From positions 1 to 59,984 of the forward strand of contig CALYTI010000010.1 in NCBI GenBank assembly GCA_945487035.1: a DNA stretch of 59,984 nucleotides. Reading direction: 5' to 3'. The position numbers and the translations under genes were made by a program. Below, one piece after another: positions 10,801-19,164 of this stretch; within the stretch, counting starts at the first letter, position 1, and each line of letters begins with the position of its first letter. The stretch comes from an uncultured Bacteroidales bacterium. Lineage in GTDB: Bacteria; Bacteroidota; Bacteroidia; Bacteroidales; UBA932. Below the pieces are notes generated by a model, which ran no database searches, had not been told where the DNA came from, and worked only from the letters and a program-made list of their open reading frames with translations.

Positions 10801-11017
10801 GCTCAAGACGGCGGAGCTTGCCTACACCCTCAAAGGGGATGCCCTCAAGAAGGTGGGCGTATCTTCTTTCAAAGTCTTCCTCAGCGGTTACAACCTTCTC
10901 ACCCTCTTCTCGGAGCTTGAGCAGTACGACATTGACCCTGAGGGCAATACCGGAGACGGCACCTACTCCTATCCGAACAACAGAATCTACAATTTCGGCA
11001 TTAACATAACGTTCTGA
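7832..11017 (+). CDS. SusC-like TonB-dependent outer membrane transporter (first pair)
   Basis: Outer-membrane importer of oligosaccharides, energised by TonB and working with the SusD-like lid encoded next. A signal peptide (MSHRFCKGFSLIILSALAIL) ends before ADAQ. A carboxypeptidase-regulatory-like domain follows (about 30-105: GGTVVDSSTGEALPG, DLDGNF, FSLMGY). The plug carries EVQVIAYGKQ, IFVRGTG, LILVDGVER, ITVLKDASSTAVFGVRGANG and ILVTT. The rest is a beta barrel ending in the aromatic strand YNFGINITF. Length 1061 aa is typical. It is the first gene of the operon, and its stop codon overlaps the susD start by one base (TGATG). Confidence 0.95.
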   Translation: MSHRFCKGFSLIILSALAILANSFRADAQTITAGGTVVDSSTGEALPGVVVVVKGTSEHAISDLDGNFSLTVRGGAVLEFSLMGYKTLEKKASASMGRIPLDSDVQLLEEVQVIAYGKQSKMSVTGAITSINTEELLKSPSGSAASALAGAVTGISTVQTSGQPGADDPQIFVRGTGSLSNTASTPLILVDGVERSFFQMDPNEIESITVLKDASSTAVFGVRGANGVILVTTRRGAEEKMSISVSSQFGLTQALRKLTCVDSYTYATLYTEAQKADGVSDKNLIFSDFVTERFRLGDEPIMFPDVNWQKEIFKDYSWQTQHNVTFSGGGKRFRYFVSLGYMHQDGVLKQNYETYNSNFRYDRFNYRSNVDVNLTKTTLLKLNIGGRLGNRMEPQNEDLWRTVMWCVPFSSPGFVDGKLIQNGANPYIPIGETKSPYDYYYNWGYFTNSQNVLNLDLALEQNLDFITKGLSVNLKGAYNTTHSVTVLRSPSGTDSTYIPIYLGSVTQPGMDISDPRFDNTIVYRTEGISDLDEPLTYSESGSGRARDWYLEGSINYSRTFGDHTVTGLLLYNQSKKYYPSSYTDIPTAYVGYVGRVTYAYKQKYMLDVNAGYNGSENFAPSKRYGFFPSVSAGWVISSEPWMRSLRAVDFLKLRASYGVVGNDKYSGERFLYLGGWNGNHSAVTDGSWGSWQFGINPTIGMLTDAVETRQGNEDVTWEKAYKQNYGLDLKMFDNRLSFTGDVFYEHRKDILSKRRTAPSVTDYQLPLMNLGVVDNRGYELSIGWKDTRSIRDFGYWITANMSYSKNKIIFMDEVTPNEPYMAQTGLSTGLNYGLVFDRFYLPSDFDADGNLLRDSEGKLILPEQPGSNQPGDPLFKDLNDDGKIDGNDCTYFGYAARPDYVFGLVAGLSWKGLSLSMQWTGALHASRVLSGEYRTPFGTQNSRSLLTYLADGRWTEENAENARFPRLTFVNKTQYTRDSDLWLMDGSYLRLKTAELAYTLKGDALKKVGVSSFKVFLSGYNLLTLFSELEQYDIDPEGNTGDGTYSYPNNRIYNFGINITF

Positions 11018-12966
11018 TGATGAAGAAGACAGTATTTATATCCCTGCTTGCCGCATCGGTGCTCGCCGCTTCCTGCAGCGACTTGAAATTCGGCGACGCG
11101 TTCCTGGAGAAGGCTCCCGGAACAGATATGACTCTGGAGCAGATATTCTCTTCCAAGCTCTACGCAGAAAGGGAGCTCATCGGAGCCTATGCGTCCCTGA
11201 GAACCTGTCTTACGGTGCACGCCAACACCGGACACTACGAGTTCCAGAACGGAGGCAACAAGATAGGCTGGGACAATCTCGACACTATGACCGACCTGAT
11301 GCAGAGTCACTGCACCTGGGGCGGAGTCATAAAGACTTACTATTCCGGCACCTACAGCGCCGAGTCTGAAAATACCGGCTACGGCAAGTTCGGCTTCTAT
11401 CCTTATCAGGAAGGGGCCTGGACCGGCATCAGAAGGGCCTGGATATTTGTGAACAATGTGGACAGGGTGCCCGATATGACCGAGGAGGAAAAGACTGTCC
11501 GCAAGGGCGAGGCCCGTATGATTGTGGCCCTGCAGATGCACGAGATGCTCCGCCATTTCGGAGGGGTGCCTATCCTGGACACTTATGCCACCCCGGAGAC
11601 CGATATGTATGCAGACTACTCCCGCAAGACCGTGCAGCAGTGCGTGGATTTCATAATCGGTCTCTGCGACCAGGCCGCAAGCGAACTTCCTTGGACGGTC
11701 AGTGAGGCGGATAACGGCAGGATGACCGCGGCGGGAGCCCTTGCGCTCAAGGCGCGGGTGCTGCAGCTTGCAGCCCGTCCGCTCTTCAACGCGGACGAGC
11801 CGTATCTCGAAGCTCAGGAGCCTACCACAGCAAATGCGGAGACCGTCAAAGAGGACCCGAAACTGATGACATGGCTCGGCTCCTACAGCCAGGAGCGCTG
11901 GCAGGCTGTCGCCGATGCCTGCGAGGACTTCCTTGAGAGAAATGCCGCAGAGGGCGACCCTTACCGTATGGTAATGCCGGCGAGTCCCGACGCCGAAGGG
12001 TACAGGCAGGCTTTCAGCGTATGCTACGCCGACAGGGAGTCCCCTGAAATCATCATCCATACCGGAAGGGCCATTCCGACCTACTACAACACCTACCACA
12101 GGATGTACTTCGGCCTCACCGACCAGGGACAGGCCGGACGCGGCTACGGCGGAGGCTGTGTGACCTTGAATTTTGTGGACATGTTCCCCAACACCGACGG
12201 CACACCTTCAGACTACAGACAGTGGCTTGCCGACCACGGCCACGAGGGAACCCTGGACAGCAATCCTTTCCTGGGCAAGGACCCGCGCCTGTACGAGACC
12301 GTGCTGATTGCCGGAGACCGCTACCGCACCCGCTGCGCCGAGACTTGGGTGGATGGTCTTGAGCACGGCAGTTCCGCCAATCCGAAGTGCGCTACCGGAT
12401 TCATAATAAGGAAGTTCCTCTGGGACTACAACGACGAGTTTCTCAACAAGGCAACCAACTCAGCCTACATTCGCCTTCCTGAAATCTTCCTCATCTACGC
12501 CGAAGCTCTCAATGAACTCGGGCGCAGCGAAGAGGCTCTGCTCTGGCTCAACAAGACCAGGGAGAGGGTCGGCCTTCCGCAGATGAGTCTTGCCACAGCT
12601 GCCTCCCTGCACCCTGCGGACGAGCTTCCTGACTACCCTGAGTGCTCCCTGAAGGGCGACAAATCCCTTCGCGAGGAGATACTCGACGAGAGGGCAAGGG
12701 AATTCTGCTTCGAAGAAGTCCGCTGGTTCGACATTGCCTTCTGGAAGAGGGAAGACATCATGCGCAAGAGCCTTTACGGCATCCAGATCACCCTCAAGAG
12801 CGGCTCCTTCGAGTCGGGGGACCTCGTGCTCAACTATTCCGACCCTACTCCTATGGACCAGAAGCGCTACTGGCAGGACAACTTCAGTCCGAAGTGGTAC
12901 CTGAGCGCCCTGCCTTCAGACGAAATCAACAAGGGTTACGGACTGGTTCAGAATCCTGGATGGTAG
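11017..12966 (+). CDS. SusD-like glycan-binding lipoprotein (first pair)
   Basis: Surface lipoprotein that lids the first SusC and captures glycan. A signal peptide II has the lipobox LAASC (Cys at about residue 20). RagB/SusD features are present: the TPR-like helix ARMIVALQMHEMLRHFGGVP, then IYAEALNELGRSEEALLWLN, and the C-terminal ILDERAREFCFEEVRWFDIA typical of the family. Length 649 aa is slightly long. It is translationally coupled to susC. A 14-bp gap leads to the second SusC-like gene, so both pairs are probably on one transcript. Confidence 0.93.
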   Translation: MMKKTVFISLLAASVLAASCSDLKFGDAFLEKAPGTDMTLEQIFSSKLYAERELIGAYASLRTCLTVHANTGHYEFQNGGNKIGWDNLDTMTDLMQSHCTWGGVIKTYYSGTYSAESENTGYGKFGFYPYQEGAWTGIRRAWIFVNNVDRVPDMTEEEKTVRKGEARMIVALQMHEMLRHFGGVPILDTYATPETDMYADYSRKTVQQCVDFIIGLCDQAASELPWTVSEADNGRMTAAGALALKARVLQLAARPLFNADEPYLEAQEPTTANAETVKEDPKLMTWLGSYSQERWQAVADACEDFLERNAAEGDPYRMVMPASPDAEGYRQAFSVCYADRESPEIIIHTGRAIPTYYNTYHRMYFGLTDQGQAGRGYGGGCVTLNFVDMFPNTDGTPSDYRQWLADHGHEGTLDSNPFLGKDPRLYETVLIAGDRYRTRCAETWVDGLEHGSSANPKCATGFIIRKFLWDYNDEFLNKATNSAYIRLPEIFLIYAEALNELGRSEEALLWLNKTRERVGLPQMSLATAASLHPADELPDYPECSLKGDKSLREEILDERAREFCFEEVRWFDIAFWKREDIMRKSLYGIQITLKSGSFESGDLVLNYSDPTPMDQKRYWQDNFSPKWYLSALPSDEINKGYGLVQNPGW

Positions 12967-12980
12967 AAACAGCATAATCA

Positions 12981-15788
12981 ATGGAAAAGATGAAACAGCA
13001 TTTGTTCACAACACTGCTTCTCCTGTCGCTGGGCGCTGCAAGCGCCTCCGCCGGGGATATCAACCCCCTCAGGGACAGCCTTCTTTACCTCGGCTACGAC
13101 AAAGTCGTAAGTGCTGAGCTTTCAAGCGTGAGCGCAGCCTCCCTCAGTGCCGAGGCCCTGCAGATTACCCACGGCAGACAGGCGCTTGCCGGAATAGCAG
13201 GCCTGCTTCCGGGTGTCAATGCCACCAGCTCAGGCAATCTTCCGGACAACGGACAGGCCATATATGTCAGAGGGCGAGGCTCCTTCAACGGCAACAATGT
13301 GATGTACATAGTCGATGGAATCGAAAGAAACCCTGCCTTCATCAGTGCGGAGGAGGTGGAGAATATTACCGTGCTCAAAGATGCCGCTGCGATTGCAATC
13401 TACGGCAACAGGGGAGCTGACGGAGTAATCGTCATTACCACCAGAAAGGGGCGCACCCCGGGGATGAAGATAAGTGCAGACTACAGTCTCGGAGTATCCA
13501 CTCCATTTGCAATGCCGGAGATGGCCGATGGGCTGACCTACGCCAATGCAGTCAACGAAGCCCTTGCCAATGACGGCCTTGCTGCGCGCTACACCGAGGC
13601 TGACCTCAGGGCAATAGAGCAGGGCAGTCCTCTTTTCCCGAGCGTGGACTGGCAGAGCCAGGTGCTCCGCAAGACCGCCTTCACCCACGACTTCAATCTC
13701 ACCCTTGAAGGCAACGAGAGGCGCTTCCGCTACTTCGTCTATGCAAATTACAACGGCTACGACGGACTCTTCAACAACACGCAGATGAACGAGGGCTACA
13801 ACACCCAGTACCAGAACTCCTGCCTGAAGCTCCGCACTAATCTGGAAGCGGAAATGACCAGGACCACAAAGATCCGCATCAATATGATGGGCCGTCTCTC
13901 GCAAACCCAACAGCCTTACGCCGGAACCTACGTGTCCGACATCTACAGCACTCCTGCGATAGCCTTCCCTCTCAAAACTGAGGATGGTCTATGGGCCCGC
14001 AGCGAGCTCTTCGGCAACCCGCTTGCCCGCTACACCCAAAGCGGCTACTCCGTGGCTGTCCAGAGAACCCTGCTCGCCGACCTCGCCCTCGTGCAGGATT
14101 TGTCGATGATTACCCCCGGACTGAGTTTCACCCTGAAGGGAGCCTTCGACAACAGCGCCATCATCAACGAATCCAGGAGCAAAAGCTACAAATACGCCAA
14201 GCTCTCCTACGGAAGGAACGTAAACGGGGATGTGGAAAGTCTCCAATGGTCCGAATACGGCAACGACACCGACCTCGCATTCTCATCTTCACTTGCAGGA
14301 GGCAGCAGTGTGAACAACAACTTCTCCATCACCGCAATGCTGGACTACGAACGCAGTTTCGGCAAAAACGGAGTCAAACTCTCCCTTCTCTCATCTGCAG
14401 ACAGATGGAAAAACAGAGGCAAGGGCAATGTCTATTCCTACATCGATTTTATAGTGCGTGCCGGCTACGATTACGACCACCGCTACCTGCTGGACCTTGT
14501 GGGAACCTACTCCGGAAGCGCCTTCCTTGAGCAGGGAAAGAAGTTCCGCTTCTACCCGGCAGTGTCCGCGGCCTGGATTCTCTCCAACGAAGCCTTCCTC
14601 GAAGATGCCTCAGCGCTCAATCTTCTCAAGCTGCGCGCCAGCTACGGCGTCTGCGGCTACGATGCCCGCCTGGGCTACGGCCTCGACACCCCTAACAACG
14701 GCTCCGGAGGAGGATTCATCGCAATGATAGGCTCCTCCGAGCCGGGCATGATGCAAGGCTCCTATCCTTCCTACGGGGCTCTCCCGGAGACTGACTACAA
14801 AGCCAATATAGGCTTGGACATCAGGGCTTTCGAGGGGCTGGAAATCAGTGCCGAGCTCTTCCGCAACCACCGCAAGAACATCAAAGTCTCCTCATCCGGA
14901 GTCTATTCCTCCATCCTCGGTCTGGGAGCTCCGTACATCTTCAACGGAGAAACCCTCAACTGGGGAGCTGAACTCTCCGCCAGCTGGAGCAGGACGGTGG
15001 GCGATTGGAGCTGGCATCTGGGAGGGACTATCTCCTACACCAAAGACAAGATACTCGAGATGGGCGAGGAGTTCCATCCTTACCCCTACCAGTACCGCAC
15101 GGGCCACTCCATCACCGCGCTCACCCTCTACAGCAGCGACGGCCTCTACGGCACGGACGACTTCGATTCGCAGGGTGCGCTTCTGACGACCTATCCGCAG
15201 AGCACCCTTGACGGCAAGGCCCTGCAGCCTGGAGACGTGCGCTACAAGGACCTCAACGGCGACGGCCTCATCGATGTCAACGACAAGAAGTATATGGATG
15301 AGTACCACAGCCTGCCTTCGGCAGTCTATGGTCTGCAGCTTGGAGCCAAGTGGAAGGGCTTCGGGATAGAGGCTCTCTTCGACGGAAGGATAGGCCAGAG
15401 CGTGCAGCTCACCGCCGGCTCTGTCTATTGGCCTCTGTACAACGATGACAAGAACATCTCGATGCATTACTACAACAACAGATGGACCCCTGACAATCAG
15501 GATGCTCGCTATCCTCGCCTGACTACCCTGAGCAACGGCAACAACTTCCAGGGAGGCAGTGATTTCTGGGTGGAGAGGGCAGACTGGTTCAAGCTCCGTT
15601 CCCTCTATCTGTACTACTCCTTCCGTTCCGAAGCCCTGATGAAGGCAAGACTGCGCGAACTCTCGGTTTTCGTGCGCGGACTGAATCTCTTCTCGATAGA
15701 CAGGATAGGCATCTTCGACCCCGAGTCCATTTCCCTGGGCTATCCTTCGGTGAGAACAGTATCTCTGGGTGTTAAATGTACCTTCTAA
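12981..15788 (+). CDS. Short SusC-like TonB-dependent transporter (second pair) lacking the N-terminal regulatory domain
   Basis: Signal peptide MEKMKQHLFTTLLLLSLGAA ends near ASAG. A SusC plug follows almost directly: ALAGIAGLLPGVNATSSG, IYVRGRGSFNG, MYIVDGIERNP, ITVLKDAAAIAIYGNRGADG and VITTRKG. The carboxypeptidase-regulatory-like domain usual in SusC proteins is absent, which explains the 935-aa length. The barrel ends VSLGVKCTF, a normal terminal strand. A second ATG at 12990 is possible. It is paired with the SusD-like gene that follows. Two SusC/D pairs in one operon suggest two sizes or branches of glycan. Confidence 0.92.
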   Translation: MEKMKQHLFTTLLLLSLGAASASAGDINPLRDSLLYLGYDKVVSAELSSVSAASLSAEALQITHGRQALAGIAGLLPGVNATSSGNLPDNGQAIYVRGRGSFNGNNVMYIVDGIERNPAFISAEEVENITVLKDAAAIAIYGNRGADGVIVITTRKGRTPGMKISADYSLGVSTPFAMPEMADGLTYANAVNEALANDGLAARYTEADLRAIEQGSPLFPSVDWQSQVLRKTAFTHDFNLTLEGNERRFRYFVYANYNGYDGLFNNTQMNEGYNTQYQNSCLKLRTNLEAEMTRTTKIRINMMGRLSQTQQPYAGTYVSDIYSTPAIAFPLKTEDGLWARSELFGNPLARYTQSGYSVAVQRTLLADLALVQDLSMITPGLSFTLKGAFDNSAIINESRSKSYKYAKLSYGRNVNGDVESLQWSEYGNDTDLAFSSSLAGGSSVNNNFSITAMLDYERSFGKNGVKLSLLSSADRWKNRGKGNVYSYIDFIVRAGYDYDHRYLLDLVGTYSGSAFLEQGKKFRFYPAVSAAWILSNEAFLEDASALNLLKLRASYGVCGYDARLGYGLDTPNNGSGGGFIAMIGSSEPGMMQGSYPSYGALPETDYKANIGLDIRAFEGLEISAELFRNHRKNIKVSSSGVYSSILGLGAPYIFNGETLNWGAELSASWSRTVGDWSWHLGGTISYTKDKILEMGEEFHPYPYQYRTGHSITALTLYSSDGLYGTDDFDSQGALLTTYPQSTLDGKALQPGDVRYKDLNGDGLIDVNDKKYMDEYHSLPSAVYGLQLGAKWKGFGIEALFDGRIGQSVQLTAGSVYWPLYNDDKNISMHYYNNRWTPDNQDARYPRLTTLSNGNNFQGGSDFWVERADWFKLRSLYLYYSFRSEALMKARLRELSVFVRGLNLFSIDRIGIFDPESISLGYPSVRTVSLGVKCTF

Positions 15789-15801
15789 CAAAGCAGGAAA
15801 G

Positions 15802-17454
15802 ATGAATCACTCACTCAACAGAATAATGGCTCTCGCAGCCGCCTTCGCCGCCCTGGTTTCTTGCAATTTCCTCGACCAGAACGAAAATACCTATCAGACA
15901 AGCGACTATCAGTTCAGTTGCTTCGACAATGTGAAGAGGGTGTGCTCCCACGTGTACAGCTACCTGGATGTTGACACCGAATGGTCTTGGAGCACCCAGA
16001 ACTGCGCCACTGACGATGCGGTTTATGCTTGGGAGAGCAACGGCATCAAGACCTACTACAACGGCACCTGGAGCCCACGCAACACTATCAACGACCGCTT
16101 CTCCCACTACTATGCGGGTATTGCCCAGGCGAACTATTTCCTCGAGAATGCACCTGACGATTTCCCTGAAACCCAATATCTTCAGGACTACAAGGACAGG
16201 ATGCAGCAGTTGCGCAACTTCCCTTACGAAGTGAGATTCCTCCGCGCGTGGTACCACTTTGAACTGATGCGCCGCTACGGGGACATAGTCATAATGGACC
16301 ACAGTGTTGCCCCTGCCGAGGTGAACTCCCTTGTTCCGTCCGATTTCCACACCGTGACCGAATGGATAGTGGGAGAGCTGGACGCCATCATCCCGGAGCT
16401 TCCGGTAAGCTACTCAGAATTCGTTACCGGACGCACCAACAGGGTGACAAGAGGTGCGGCTATGGCTTTCAAGGCCAGGGCCCTCCTCTACGATGCCAGC
16501 CCTCTGCACAATCCTCAGGGCGACAAAGAGCGCTACCGCAAGGCTGCCGAGGCAGCAAAGCAGGTCCTCGACAGTGGATGGTACACCCTTGCCAAGGAAC
16601 AGAAGATAAACAACTTCAACGCCAAGGGCTACATTTTCGGAGTCATCCGCTCAGCAAGCAACGGCCTGGAAAGTTCCAATTTCCCTATGGGTGTGGAAGG
16701 AGGCAATTCCGGAACCTGCCCTTCACAGAATCTGGCGGAGGCCTTCGACCTTCTCGACGGTACTCCTTTTGACTGGGACAAGCCGGAGCATAGGGCGATA
16801 GCCCTCGACCCGGGCAAGAGGGACCCGCGCTTCGGCGAGACCTTCTACATGGACGGTTCGCTCTTCAAGGGTGTGCCCCTCGAGATGTGGGAAGGCGGCC
16901 AGAACGCCCTTCCGAAGAAGGGTGCAACTCCTACCTCCTACTACCTGAAGAAGAACCTTGTCGAGGAGACTTCCTTTGTGACGGGGAACGCCATATCATA
17001 TCCCCACATCTATCCTATCATCCGTTATGCGGAGATGTATCTGATTTATGCGGAGGCTCTATACCTCGCAACGGGGGACGCTTCGTTCAAGGGCAGTTTG
17101 GGCGGGGTGAACTACACCCTTTCGCCTCTGGAAGCCCTCAATGCCGTGCGTGAACGCGCAGGAGTGGGAGCCCTTCAGTCCAGCCCGGATTTCCTTGCCG
17201 CCGTGCAGAAGGAAAACCGCGTGGAGTTCGCCTTCGAAAACCACCGTTTCTGGGACACCAGGCGCTGGATGATTCAGGCCGGAGACACTGACATTTACGG
17301 ACTGAAGATAGTCAGGGATTCGCAGAGCGGGGAAATCAGCTACACCAAACAGCTCGTCCAGACCCGGGTTTGGGAGGACAAGTACTATCTCTATCCTTAC
17401 TCGGATGCCGAAAGATACAAGAACCCGAATCTCCAGCTTAACCCTGGTTGGTAA
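15802..17454 (+). CDS. SusD-like glycan-binding lipoprotein (second pair)
   Basis: Start 15802 follows AGGAAAG and gives a proper signal peptide II (MNHSLNRIMALAAAFAALVS, lipobox LVSC). An in-frame start at 15769 would overlap susC and spoil the signal. SusD features: VRFLRAWYHFELMRRYGDIV, YPIIRYAEMYLIYAEALYLA, a helix with ALNAVRERAGVG, VEFAFENHRFWDTRRW, and the C-terminal LNPGW shared with the first SusD (QNPGW). Length 550 aa is usual. It sits 13 bp after the second SusC-like gene and 39 bp before the next lipoprotein. Confidence 0.93.
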   Translation: MNHSLNRIMALAAAFAALVSCNFLDQNENTYQTSDYQFSCFDNVKRVCSHVYSYLDVDTEWSWSTQNCATDDAVYAWESNGIKTYYNGTWSPRNTINDRFSHYYAGIAQANYFLENAPDDFPETQYLQDYKDRMQQLRNFPYEVRFLRAWYHFELMRRYGDIVIMDHSVAPAEVNSLVPSDFHTVTEWIVGELDAIIPELPVSYSEFVTGRTNRVTRGAAMAFKARALLYDASPLHNPQGDKERYRKAAEAAKQVLDSGWYTLAKEQKINNFNAKGYIFGVIRSASNGLESSNFPMGVEGGNSGTCPSQNLAEAFDLLDGTPFDWDKPEHRAIALDPGKRDPRFGETFYMDGSLFKGVPLEMWEGGQNALPKKGATPTSYYLKKNLVEETSFVTGNAISYPHIYPIIRYAEMYLIYAEALYLATGDASFKGSLGGVNYTLSPLEALNAVRERAGVGALQSSPDFLAAVQKENRVEFAFENHRFWDTRRWMIQAGDTDIYGLKIVRDSQSGEISYTKQLVQTRVWEDKYYLYPYSDAERYKNPNLQLNPGW

Positions 17455-17493
17455 AAAACATATCACTAACTATATTAACACATTCCAATCATT

Positions 17494-19158
17494 ATGAAAA
17501 CTAAAAATTTCTTCTTGAGCGCTCTTTGCGTGCTTACGCTCGGAATGCTCGCTTCCTGCAAAAAGGCGGAACAGGAGCCAACCCCTGGAAAGGATCCGGA
17601 ACCAACTTATGCAGAAAAACCATTTGAAAAGGTTTCTCTTCAGGCAGAAGGAGAGACGGTGGAAGGTGTGGTCACAGACCTCTCCATCGCTTTCAAGTTC
17701 GAGAAGGCAGAGAACTTCACTCATGCCAAACTCATCATCACCGTCAATGAGGGATGGAAGCTCGTCTATCCTACCGACCCTGACAATTACGATGTAAGCT
17801 CAGACCCTGACCTCTATTTCACAGACCCTGAGGGCAAGAAGCATCACTACACCGTTACCATCACTTCCAATGCTCTTCCTATTGTGGACGGCAGCAAAGT
17901 GAGTGTGGAGGGCGGTTATGCAATCAGCTACAATGTAGCAGCCAAGGCCTTTGTCATCACCTATCAGGAAGGAATGGACCGCAGCAATATTACTCTCATC
18001 TTCGCTGAAGGAGCCCTGATGGAGGGTGCAGAGGTTGTCAACCCTACTCTCGACCTTTCAGAGGGCCCTGCAGATCTCGTTATCAAGACAGGTGCTACCG
18101 AGAAGAGTTTCCCTGTAAGCATCGACTACACCGCCGCTCTCGGAGACTTCAAGGCCTGGGGCTTCGATGAGGTTACAACAGAGGAGCAGAAGGCCAAGAT
18201 TCCTTCACTGACAGTGCTCAACGCTCTCAGCCTCAAGAAGCAGGTGCCTCAGTTCAACTCAGGAGCTGAGACCCAGTCATGGTGGGACAACTCAAGCTAC
18301 GAGGACCAGATTGCCAAGATGGGACTTCTCGGTGACTACACCGCAGACAGGGCTATGATTGATATGCCTGAGGTTGATTTCACCATCGTTACCTTCAACG
18401 AGCGTGACTTGAAGGGCAAGATTATCTCTGATGCCGAGGCTGTAAAGTCAGGAAAGGCTGCCGAGAGCGTAAGTTCTCTCATTACTATGAGCGGTTGCCC
18501 TGCAACCTGGACCTGCTGGGTCAAGTCCGAGGGAACCATAGTTTCCTGGGAGTCAGCTTCCTGGTGGGAAGGCGTAAAGGCAAAGGGAACCTCACACGGC
18601 CTTTGCTTCGGCTTTGACGGCAACGGCAAGCTTGCTCTCAAGCACATTGTCCCTGAGGCCAATATCTTCCACGCATTCAGCGATTTCCGCAAGGCTTCCG
18701 ACTTCGGATTCAACTACAACGAGCGTCTGTCAGACGACAACTTCGCTCCTTTCCGCAACGACTTCACCCTTACCGGAGAGGATTGGGCTGTCACCGGCTG
18801 CGCATACTTCACCCCTGCTCTCGTAGTTGACGGCTACAAGGTGCGCTTTGCTGATGTTATGGCAAACAACGGAGATACAGAGGTTGTTGGCCAGGGCTTC
18901 AACGGCACCAGGACACGCTGCTACATCGGCCGTACCATCGACAATAAGATTGGTCTTGCCACCATCAATGTCAAGAAGATGAACATCATGCAGGGCGCCT
19001 ATGTGCTCGCAGATCTTGGCTGGACCGATGTTTACTATGTGGGCGGAGACAACTGGCAGTCTGATTCCTTCCAGCCTACCATCGTCATCGACGGCAAGGT
19101 GGTCAGCGGACAGGAAGGTCAGATGGCCAAGTATGTAATCGCATTCGACGCAAAATAA
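17494..19158 (+). CDS. Surface lipoprotein with a possible phosphodiester-glycosidase (NAGPA-like) C-terminal domain
   Basis: Lipobox LASC at residues 19-22 after MKTKNFFLSALCVLTLGM; then a Pro/Glu linker and two Ig-like sandwiches (about 45-125 and 125-215). The C-terminal 330 residues read like the phosphodiester glycosidase fold (PF09992): a TRTRCYIGRTIDNKIGLATI segment where that family has an (N)PRTAIG...LLLVVVDG segment, and LADLGWTDVYYVGG where it has LG-x-x-DALNLDGGGS. The glycine-rich end is altered, so activity is doubtful. In position (after susCD) it also fits a surface glycan-binding protein. The 39-bp gap upstream has no promoter box, so it is probably on the operon transcript. 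Function is uncertain; the lipoprotein call is firm, the enzyme fold is inference. Confidence 0.75.
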   Translation: MKTKNFFLSALCVLTLGMLASCKKAEQEPTPGKDPEPTYAEKPFEKVSLQAEGETVEGVVTDLSIAFKFEKAENFTHAKLIITVNEGWKLVYPTDPDNYDVSSDPDLYFTDPEGKKHHYTVTITSNALPIVDGSKVSVEGGYAISYNVAAKAFVITYQEGMDRSNITLIFAEGALMEGAEVVNPTLDLSEGPADLVIKTGATEKSFPVSIDYTAALGDFKAWGFDEVTTEEQKAKIPSLTVLNALSLKKQVPQFNSGAETQSWWDNSSYEDQIAKMGLLGDYTADRAMIDMPEVDFTIVTFNERDLKGKIISDAEAVKSGKAAESVSSLITMSGCPATWTCWVKSEGTIVSWESASWWEGVKAKGTSHGLCFGFDGNGKLALKHIVPEANIFHAFSDFRKASDFGFNYNERLSDDNFAPFRNDFTLTGEDWAVTGCAYFTPALVVDGYKVRFADVMANNGDTEVVGQGFNGTRTRCYIGRTIDNKIGLATINVKKMNIMQGAYVLADLGWTDVYYVGGDNWQSDSFQPTIVIDGKVVSGQEGQMAKYVIAFDAK

Positions 19159-19164
19159 TTCTCT

